Of a DNA stretch of 64,000 bases, positions 57,701-64,000 are shown piece after piece (position 1 is the stretch's first letter; each line of letters starts with the position of its first letter). The notes under the pieces were generated by a model that saw only the letters and a program-made list of their open reading frames with translations, was not told the DNA's origin and did no database searches. The stretch covers positions 27,293,318 to 27,357,317 of the forward strand of contig OY986436.1 of assembly GCA_963920525.1 (NCBI GenBank), written 5' to 3'. The stretch is from Dichetophora obliterata. Taxonomy: Eukaryota > Arthropoda > Insecta > Diptera > Sciomyzidae. The position numbers and the translations under genes were made by a program.

Positions 57701-60700
57701 AAACTAAAACTCTCTTTTTCGATTCCACTTGAAAAATTATTCATAATAGGGCTGATTAGGTCTAACCACTTTTGTAAACAAATTCTCTTTCATGTTTTGT
57801 TTTGAAGATAATGGCCTTGAAAATCATAAATTTTAAAACTTTTTCATAATAAAGATATTTGCTACCGTGAATTGTCTGAATTAATGTCTTTAAAGTTTAA
57901 GCATTCATTTGACCTTTGCAGATATTGTGGATAATTCCAGATATATTTTGATATAACGAAAATTGATTACATAAATAATTTAAAGGAAAAATTTCTAAAG
58001 TAACTTACTGAAAAATAAGGGTTTCCCAGCCGCTTACAATTGCTTTGAATAAATTTAATAAAATTTTCGTTTCTTTCACAACATGTTTTTCTTAAACGTA
58101 AAAAGATATCAGCAAAAGCTTTAAATACTTTGCAATAGTTTGCGCTTAGGAGCAGTTATTGGAAAAAGAACTGTATATCATATTTCTTTTTATAACTCCT
58201 TAAATTGAGGTGATGGTGAAAAAGTTTCCTTATATTTAAAATTAATGCCCGGAGTTAGAATTGATATCCTATAAAACAAACGAACTGTTAAATTTCTGAT
58301 TTTTAGTTATAAAAAAATGATTAAAATTTAAACGTAGGAAACCGATAATTTTTTAAAGCATTAAATGCCATACCTTTGTATTTATTCAATTACTTTCATA
58401 AAATCAATATTCATTGCCAATTAATGCGGTATATTTTTTTAGTTCCTACTTATTTCAAATAAAAAGTATAAGGATCTAATTTTATACCATTAATTTATAA
58501 TTTCTTGTTTTGTTTTGTGACAAAAAAAATTACGTTTACCTGAATTTACTGAATTGTGATTTTTATATCAATACAATAAATCAATTTTAAACAAGAAAAA
58601 AGTTGTACTTTTTCTATATAGGTTTTATTTTTTTAATTTAATTCAAGTAAAAAGGATATACATCTCATTTTTATAAGTATATGAATTTATGAATTTTAAT
58701 TATTTTGTGAATTTTAGTTATTAAAAATAAGAAATTTAAAAAAAAAAAATGTAATACTTAATAATATTAACTAAATTTATTTTACCACTATGTCTGTTTA
58801 TTAATTTTAAGTATTTTAATGTTGAATAAATGTTTTTTATTAACAAAAATTATAATATAATTAATTTCCTTACATTAAAAAAATGTTTGTTTATATAATT
58901 AATTTTTATTTAATTTTGGAAACTTTTTGATCAAATTTTGGTAACTAAATGTTTTTACAAGTGGCAACCCTGGTGCGCAACCGAGTTCTCAACTCTTTCT
59001 CTCTCTCTCTCTCTGTGTGCCTCTGTTTCTGACACGTAGAAATTTGGTTAACACGCAATTGTTATTTTTATTTGTGTCTTTGTTTTAAATCATTCGTGAA
59101 AGTCTTTATTGCAATTAAGTTTTAAGAAATGGAAACTGCATCAAATGTTGTATTACAGTGTTATCTGATTCTAGAATTTCAAAAAGTTTTTTGCCACTAG
59201 GGTGGACCCTCAAAATGTGTTTTTGGCTGTTTACTCTTTGTAAATGCGCTGGCCGCTGATTTCGAATCTGATGTAAGAATTTAAAAAAGTTTTTTTATAC
59301 TACAGTCAACCCTAAAAATGTTTTTTTTTTGCTCAGCTTAACCAAAAAGAGCTTTTCTGACATTATTTCTATAGAATTTGTTGTCAAAAAGCTTACACTA
59401 AATTTACATTCGGCATTAAAATGTTTTTTGGTTAGGCTGAATGTGTAAGTCCGGGCAATATTGAAGGGGCCCTGATTTCGAATCTAAAGTTAAAATTTAA
59501 AACATTTTGTGACACTAGGGTGGACCTTAAAAAATGTGTTTTTGTAGATGCACTAGTCGCTAATTTCAAATCTTATGTTAGAGTTTTAAATTGTTTCTTT
59601 TACACTAGGGTGGACCCTGAAAATCACCGATTTCGAGCCTGACTTAAGAATTTTAAAAAGTTTCTTGACACTAGGGTTGACCCTAAAAAAGTATTTTTGT
59701 ATTTAATAATTTTTGTGTATGCACAATATTAAGGGGTCGCTGATTTAGAATTTCACAAAAGTTTTTTTGTCACTAGAACCCTAAATATGTGTTTCTCTAT
59801 TTTACATATTTTGTAGATGCTCTGATCGCTGATTTAAAACCTGATGTAAGAATTTCAAAAAGTCTTTTGACACTAGGGTGGACCCTAAACATTTTGTTTT
59901 GACTTACACTCTTTGTGTATGTGCTGTCAATATGAAGGGATCACTGATTTCGAATTTAAATTCTAACGTTAGATTTTAAAAAAAATTATTGACACAAGGG
60001 TGGACCCGAATAATGTGTTTTTGTTTTATACTCCTTTAAGATGCGCTGGTCGCTGATTTCGAATTTAATGTAAGAATTTCAAAAATGATTTTTTGCCACT
60101 AGAGTTGACCCTAAAAATGTGTTTTTGGCTCTGATGTAAGAATTTCAAAAAGTTTTTTGACACTGGGGTGTACCCTTAAAATTATTTTTTTTGCTTTATA
60201 GTCTTTGTATAGGTGCTGGCAGTATTAAAAGGTCGCTGATTTTGAATTGAAATTCTTATGTTAGAATTTAAAAAGAAATTTGTTGACGCTAGGGTGGACC
60301 CAAAATATATTTTTTTCGTTTAATACTCGATGATTTCGAATCTGATGTAAGAATTTAAAATATGTTTTTTTGCCCTAGAGTGGATGCTAAAAATGTGTTT
60401 TTTTCATACTCTTTGTAGATGCGCTGGTCGCTGATTTCGATTCTGACGTAAGCATTTAAAAAAGATTTTTGACACAAGGGTGGACCCTAGAAATATGTTA
60501 CTTTTTGTGTATGTGCTGGCATTATTAAGTGGGCCCTGATTTCAAATCTAATGTTAGTATTTAACAATTTTTGACACTAGGGTGGACCCTTAAAATGTGT
60601 TTTTTGTTTTATACTCTTAAATAAGTTCAGTTTTCAATACCACTTTTTAATAAATTCAAGCTTCACTCGAGGAAATTGATGATTGCTTAATGCTCAACGC

Positions 60701-62708
60701 CTTGTTGCGTCATGAAACAAACGTCGCTGGAAATAGTTATTGCATATTTGCATATCTAATAAAATTTTACATCTTAAATTTAAAAAAATAAGTCTTATTT
60801 TCCTAAAATATTAAACTCAAATTTTTGATTTCATTGTTCATACCTTGAAAATATTTTTGAACAGATTTTATTTCGAATTACATTCAGAGTTGAAGAAAAA
60901 CCGTAAGGAAATTCGTTCCTGACTGCAGCCCCCGACCACTTTTATTTCTTTTCCTTAGTTTCTGTTAGATGCATATATTTGTTTTGAGTTCCGTTAGAAA
61001 ACTATGTATTAAAACTTTTGATTTTCAAATGAAGGCTGAAATACATAAATCTGTTGTTCCAACTAGTTATTTTTTAGGATTTGAACACTTTGTGTCAAAA
61101 AAGTAGACACATACGTTTTTTTCATGTTTTTGCCCCTGAGATTTTATACTGTTATTCCCACACCTTTAATAGTTTTACTTTTTTTTGTCAAAAGATATGA
61201 AAATCTAGAAAACTTTTTACTCTTTCATTTTCTTCTCATGCTATTATTTTTTAATTATTCTGTTTTTACTACTTTTAAGTTGTTCTACTTTTTCGCTAGG
61301 TCCCTGACTTCAGAAGCTGGCCTTTAGGCTTCGTATTAAATAAAACTAACAAACATTTCAATTTTTGTTTTAAGATGGAAATGATAAAAAGTTCAAAGAA
61401 CTACGGAAATTATATTTTCGCGTTCTCTCAACGTTTTTTTAGCGTCAAGGTATAAAAAAAACGATACACAGAACGGCGACTTATGCATGTTATAAGCCTA
61501 AAAATATTTTCGATTAAGAAAACCTTTCACAAATGCAAAGAATTCATTTAGTCTAGTTGGGTATTACTCAATATTCTATATTTCTGCCTTCTAAGATTTC
61601 GATATGCTTAGCTTTACTTATTTAAATCCACCCAAATCAAAAGTCAATACAAAAAGAATCAATAGAATTTTTGTGTTTGTAATAAAACATAAAGTTTTTT
61701 AATACATTTATCGACATATTGTGATGTTAAAGCAAATTATCAAATCGATATAATGACATAAAACTAAGACAGCTTAATTAGCTACCAACTAATAAGAATA
61801 TCAACAGTAGCATTTGCTTAAAAAGGTCAATGCCGTCAAAATATAAACATAGTAAAACAAGATTTAAAGCAAAATGTTAACAAGAAGCACCTCATTAGCA
61901 TAAAGAAGAGAAAGAAATAAAAACAAAAAAATATAATTAAGCGATATTAAATAGTGTTTTACTTTGCAAAACAATGCTAATTACATAAGATTTGGATTTT
62001 TGCAGAGATTTTGATAGTTTGCTCACATACAAAGACAGAAAAAACTTTTTTTTCATATAAGAGCAAAGCCAGCGGAAAAGGGAACGCTGCGAAAAAACTT
62101 ACCATTAGGTTACTTAATTTTAAGCTTGGCGCCGTATCCAACAATAAAAAATTGCTAAAACTACTGTTGTTACTGCTGTCATTGCTGTAGTTGTTGTTAT
62201 TGTGTTTTTGGTGCGAGCAACTTTTGCGACTATTGTTCGCATTATCATCATAATCCTCATTATCATCTACAACCACATCAACATCATTAGCAATAATGCT
62301 ATTGTTGCAAGTCTCATCATCATCGCTGTTAGCAACAGTAGCAAATGCTTGCAACATTGGTTGTAGTCGCGAGCTGGTGATGTTGTTGATGTTGTTGTAA
62401 TGATTGCCATTCAAATGGGTGTGATTGTTATGAAAGAGACTGTTGTTGTGACTGAAACTGTTTTTGCTTTCGCTGATGTTGTTGCTGTGGCCATTTATAG
62501 TGGGTGTTCTCCTCGTTGTTGTCGTTGTTGCGTTTGTAATTGGCGACGATGTCGCTGATGAGGACCAACGCGAAGATGTACTCTGTACGGTTTGAGCACG
62601 TATCACCTGCATAGCACCGGATGCAGTTCGCTGCTGAAGGACCTCGAGTTGCTTTCGTTGACTTACTTGGGTACCGTTAGGCTGCGCGATATTCTGTGAG
62701 TCAGAGAT
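44884..62708 (-). CDS. Large unidentified low-complexity protein gene, 3' nine exons
   Basis: Exons 62708-62103, 53943-53306, 52897-51105, 51037-50870, 50495-49770, 49564-49457, 49386-48836, 48737-47837 and 45758-44884 join with compatible phases at every junction into 2121 codons plus TAG; the 5' end lies beyond the window. I do not recognise the family. The protein is mostly disordered: Asn- and Ser-rich first exon, Gln/Asn/Gly-rich second, Arg/Ser-rich eighth. More ordered, probably conserved stretches are [20 protein letters not shown] with VSKLRRSF after it, [25 protein letters not shown], and [16 protein letters not shown] across a splice. No catalytic domain, signal peptide or membrane segment was seen. 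A cytoskeletal or scaffold role would be a guess; an N-terminal supervillin-like protein was considered but no gelsolin repeats follow. The last exon ends in an ordinary stop. Confidence 0.85.
45930..47590 (-). mobile_element. 5'-truncated non-LTR retrotransposon (R1/LOA-like) in an intron
   Basis: The minus strand carries the C-terminal reverse transcriptase ([49 protein letters not shown], about 47130-47530), a broken RNase H region ([31 protein letters not shown], about 46640-46830) and the usual C-terminal zinc-knuckle-like domain ([39 protein letters not shown], 45936-46277). The catalytic YADD block is missing at the truncated 5' end. Frames are broken. It lies in the same orientation as the host gene, within the 47836-45759 intron, so it should be removed by splicing. 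Confidence 0.88.
47250..47263. repeat. Poly-G tract
   Basis: A run of about twelve G in the retroelement remnant; on the coding strand it reads as poly-C and helps break the frame. Confidence 0.85.
47837..48737 (-). CDS. Large gene, Arg/Ser-rich exon
   Basis: 300 codons starting [20 protein letters not shown], then [17 protein letters not shown], followed by a long Arg/Ser/Thr-rich region (for example [27 protein letters not shown]). RS-like dipeptides recall splicing-factor tails, but no RNA-binding domain is visible. The donor is GTAAGT. Confidence 0.88.
48836..49386 (-). CDS. Large gene, exon with [11 protein letters not shown]
   Basis: Encodes [35 protein letters not shown], an Arg/Lys-rich middle, [20 protein letters not shown] and ends THTADQTMK in phase 0 at a GTAAGT donor. 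Confidence 0.9.
49457..49564 (-). CDS. Large gene, 108-nt exon
   Basis: 36 codons, [20 protein letters not shown] then [16 protein letters not shown]. The acceptor is CTTTTAG and the donor GTAGAT. It keeps the frame and could be skipped without a frameshift. Confidence 0.78.
49770..50495 (-). CDS. Large gene, exon with [17 protein letters not shown]
   Basis: 242 codons. It starts [20 protein letters not shown] and includes [20 protein letters not shown] (possible helix), [16 protein letters not shown] and an acidic [20 protein letters not shown]. Donor GTAAAT. Confidence 0.9.
50870..51037 (-). CDS. Large gene, short exon
   Basis: Encodes [20 protein letters not shown] and [15 protein letters not shown] to STDWKDQ. 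The acceptor is CTCCTAG after a 67-nt intron. The donor GTTTGT is weak but leaves the phase that the next exon requires. Confidence 0.8.
51105..52897 (-). CDS. Large gene, longest exon
   Basis: About 598 codons. It completes the Arg split from the previous exon and reads [12 protein letters not shown], then [20 protein letters not shown] and [31 protein letters not shown], and near the end [20 protein letters not shown]. The acceptor is TTTTTTACAG and the donor GTGAGT. It is the strongest coding signal in the window. Confidence 0.92.
53306..53943 (-). CDS. Large gene, exon with Gln/Asn/Gly-rich sequence
   Basis: Begins [11 protein letters not shown] in phase 0 after an 8.16-kb intron. Contains polyGln (about 53660-53690) and GGGGGDGG. 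Ends after CG of an Arg codon at a GTAAGT donor. Confidence 0.82.
55240..56960 (+). repeat. Two tandem copies of the tRNA-like module
   Basis: Units start near 55247 and 56159 (CTAGCAGGCC, then CATATGGATTTC in the second). Each holds a minus-strand tRNA-like sequence (about 55453-55515, 56360-56420), two plus-strand T-arm-like motifs (GGGTTCAAGACCC at about 55578), and an end with CAAAAGGTAGGCCTTRCAGAA and GTATTGACGCCAATAATAGC. A third unit lies at 6240-7060. Unit length is roughly 900 bp. It is not coding. Confidence 0.75.
57018..58972. mobile_element. hAT-type element with 8-bp target duplication
   Basis: The ends CAGGGTTGCCA (57018-57028) and TGGCAACCCTG (58962-58972) are perfect inverted repeats, and the 8-bp sequence GTGCGCAA flanks both sides (57010-57017, 58973-58980). 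TTTGGTAA-type words cluster near both ends. The 1955-bp interior has no recognisable transposase, so it is non-autonomous. It splits copy 3 of the composite repeat, whose text reads through when the element is removed. Confidence 0.88.
59150..60620 (+). repeat. Tandem array, about 100-bp units, third copy
   Basis: About 13 diverged units of the GACACTAGGGTGGACCCTAA family, in the same orientation as 31700-32640. Some units are shortened (spacing falls to about 65 bp near 59605-59670). The array is the longest of the three. Confidence 0.88.
62103..62708 (-). CDS. Large gene, first exon in window
   Basis: 202 codons, phase 0 at both ends. It begins [14 protein letters not shown] and continues [20 protein letters not shown], then becomes Asn/Ser/His-rich, with Asp-rich [14 protein letters not shown]. 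The acceptor CATAG at 62709 follows an ideal polypyrimidine tract formed by the (CT)n run on the minus strand. The donor is GTAAGT. Confidence 0.85.
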
Positions 62709-62709
62709 C

Positions 62710-62960
62710 TATGAAGGTGAGGGAGAAACGGGAGAGAGAGAGAGAGAGAGAGAGATATATTGAGTGAGTGAATGATTGAGTGAAAAGGAAATGTGATATA
62801 AGGAATATTTTGTGATTATCAGGATATTAGATGAAAACTATTTGGATCGATTGAATGCTTTGCGGTATTCTTAACGTTAACGCCTTTCTTTTGATAGAGT
62901 GCTGTTAGAAGATACCTTTATATGCGTCAGTACAAAAAACAAAAACTGCAAAAACAACCT
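62710..62960. other. Intron start upstream of the first exon in the window
   Basis: Contains the (GA)n run at about 62732-62755, which on the minus strand provides the polypyrimidine tract of the adjacent acceptor. Then GAGT-rich words (TGAGTGAGTGAATGATTGAG). Confidence 0.6.
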
Positions 62961-64000
62961 TTTCGCCCTTAAAATTTCAGCAAATATTACTTTTTTTTTA
63001 AAAGCGATAATATTTAATTTGTTATAAAAATATTAATGCATCTATATAGAGATATTCATGCTGATGCATAAATATGAATAACCAATCAAAATCAAGTATG
63101 GATCAATTAAAATATTGACGCATAAATATATGGATACATAAATTTATCAGATTGAAATCTCAGTATCGATGCATAAAAATACATATTCGTTAAAATAGCG
63201 ATGCATTAAAATATAAATGCATCATTGTAAAAATAAACATATTGATGCAGAAAAAAAATGTATGCGAAAAATATCAAATATGTATAGATATTATTTTGAT
63301 GTATCAAATATACATGCATAAACATATCAGCGTAATAATTATTTATACACAAAGATATTGATATTTAAAATAATCGATACATTTAAATATTCATGATTTA
63401 AAATACGGATGCATCAAAATATCCTATACATCCAAATAACCATGTATTAAGTTATAAATGCATTAAAATATCTATGCTTAAAAATATTTATGCATCAAAA
63501 TAATGATGCAGTAAATTATTGATGCATAAGAATATCAATATATCGAAATATCGACTCATCAAGCTATGAGTACATCAACAAATTAATTTAATGCATAACA
63601 ATATTATTGCATCAAAATTATTATGTACTAACATTTCGATTTATAAAGCTACTGATGCATAATAATAAAGATGCTTAAAAAAGAATGCGTCGAAATTTTG
63701 TAGCATAAAAGTATAGATTAATGAAATAAACAATAAGCATAAAAATATCTATGCATAAGAAAAACAGTGCATCAAGTATTGATGAAGACAAATACATGAA
63801 TGCTTTCAAAAAATTTATGCATACAATGTCAATGCATAAACATACTGTTGCATACAAATATTAATATCAATATACATATCAATATCAATATCAATATCAA
63901 TATCAGTGCTTAAAGATTCTTTATGCCAAAATTTCGATACATCAAAATAGTTATGCATCAACTTAACGTTTCATTAAATTATTGATATATTGGAATATAA
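62961..64000. repeat. Array of ATGCAT-centred repeats
   Basis: Roughly 20-bp units around GATGCATAAAAATAT or its relatives (TGATGCATAA, CATCAAAATATC) recur for about 1 kb to the window edge. ATGCAT is palindromic and appears at many spacings. A short run of ATCAAT/ATATCA hexamers lies at about 63860-63905. It is presumably intronic in the large gene. Confidence 0.75.

Larger units (their letters stand above)
56930..60790 (+). repeat. Satellite-bearing composite repeat, copy 3 (interrupted)
   Basis: GCAGGCGAGTGCTGTGTGTG (about 56947) leads to GAGTGCGCAA, where a hAT element is inserted. The repeat resumes at 58973 with a CT-rich run, GTTTCTGACACGTAGAAATT and the tandem array, and ends with GCTCAACGCCTTGTTGCGTC and AAAATTTTACATCTTAAATT (about 60700-60780). 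The end matches the left end of copy 1 (about 1200-1310, inverted). Confidence 0.78.
53944..62102 (-). other. 8.16-kb transposon-filled intron of the large gene
   Basis: Flanked by a GTAAGT donor at 62102 and a CAATAG acceptor at 53944. It contains the tandem tRNA-like modules, composite repeat copy 3 and a hAT element. The remaining parts (54000-55230 and 60790-62100) show no gene or RNA; short frames there lack motifs. Confidence 0.75.

Overview
The window looks like nuclear DNA of a higher fly (brachyceran Diptera). It is very AT-rich and gene-poor, packed with DNA transposons, and has short fly-type introns (one of 55 nt) with GTAAGT-like donors and pyrimidine-rich acceptors. The transposon mix (pogo/Tigger, piggyBac, hAT, jockey- and R1/LOA-type retroelements, many MITEs) also fits a large fly genome. 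Nothing prokaryotic or viral was seen.

Only two host genes can be supported, both on the minus strand. (1) A four-exon tetraspanin gene (13623-18208) gives a complete 246-residue protein with four membrane segments and the CCG/six-cysteine large loop. Its second intron is swollen to 3.65 kb by a degenerate TCATTG array. (2) The 3' part of a very large gene (44884-62708) has nine exons whose splice phases join without conflict into 2121 codons plus a stop. The protein is low-complexity (Asn-, Gln- and Arg/Ser-rich) and I do not recognise its family; its 5' exons lie beyond the right edge. Its introns carry a 5'-truncated non-LTR retroelement, a hAT element and a large satellite-bearing repeat.

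Layout. 1-7.1 kb: three-level nested insertion (pogo inside a long-inverted-repeat element inside a satellite-bearing composite repeat). 7.8-11.9 kb: an ACTAGTT-rich TA-flanked element and a decayed piggyBac-like transposon. 13.6-18.2 kb: the tetraspanin gene. 18.8-30.6 kb: transposon fossils (Tigger, jockey reverse transcriptase, hAT with a MITE inside, TTAA-flanked MITE, hairpin tandem repeats split by a MITE). 31-32.8 kb: second copy of the satellite element. 34.4-35.1 kb: TTTAAC/TTAAAC hexanucleotide array. 37-39.2 kb: piggyBac-like element interrupted by a hAT element, both with target duplications. 40.4-42 kb: array of TTGGGGCTTATTTCATT-type motifs with a long palindrome. 44.6-62.7 kb: the large gene. 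63-64 kb: ATGCAT-centred array.

The two host genes show no functional link. I found no new enzymatic or defence system; what stands out is well-resolved transposon nesting and several repeat families whose structure can be checked. Family calls rest on motifs read by eye; no database search was possible.
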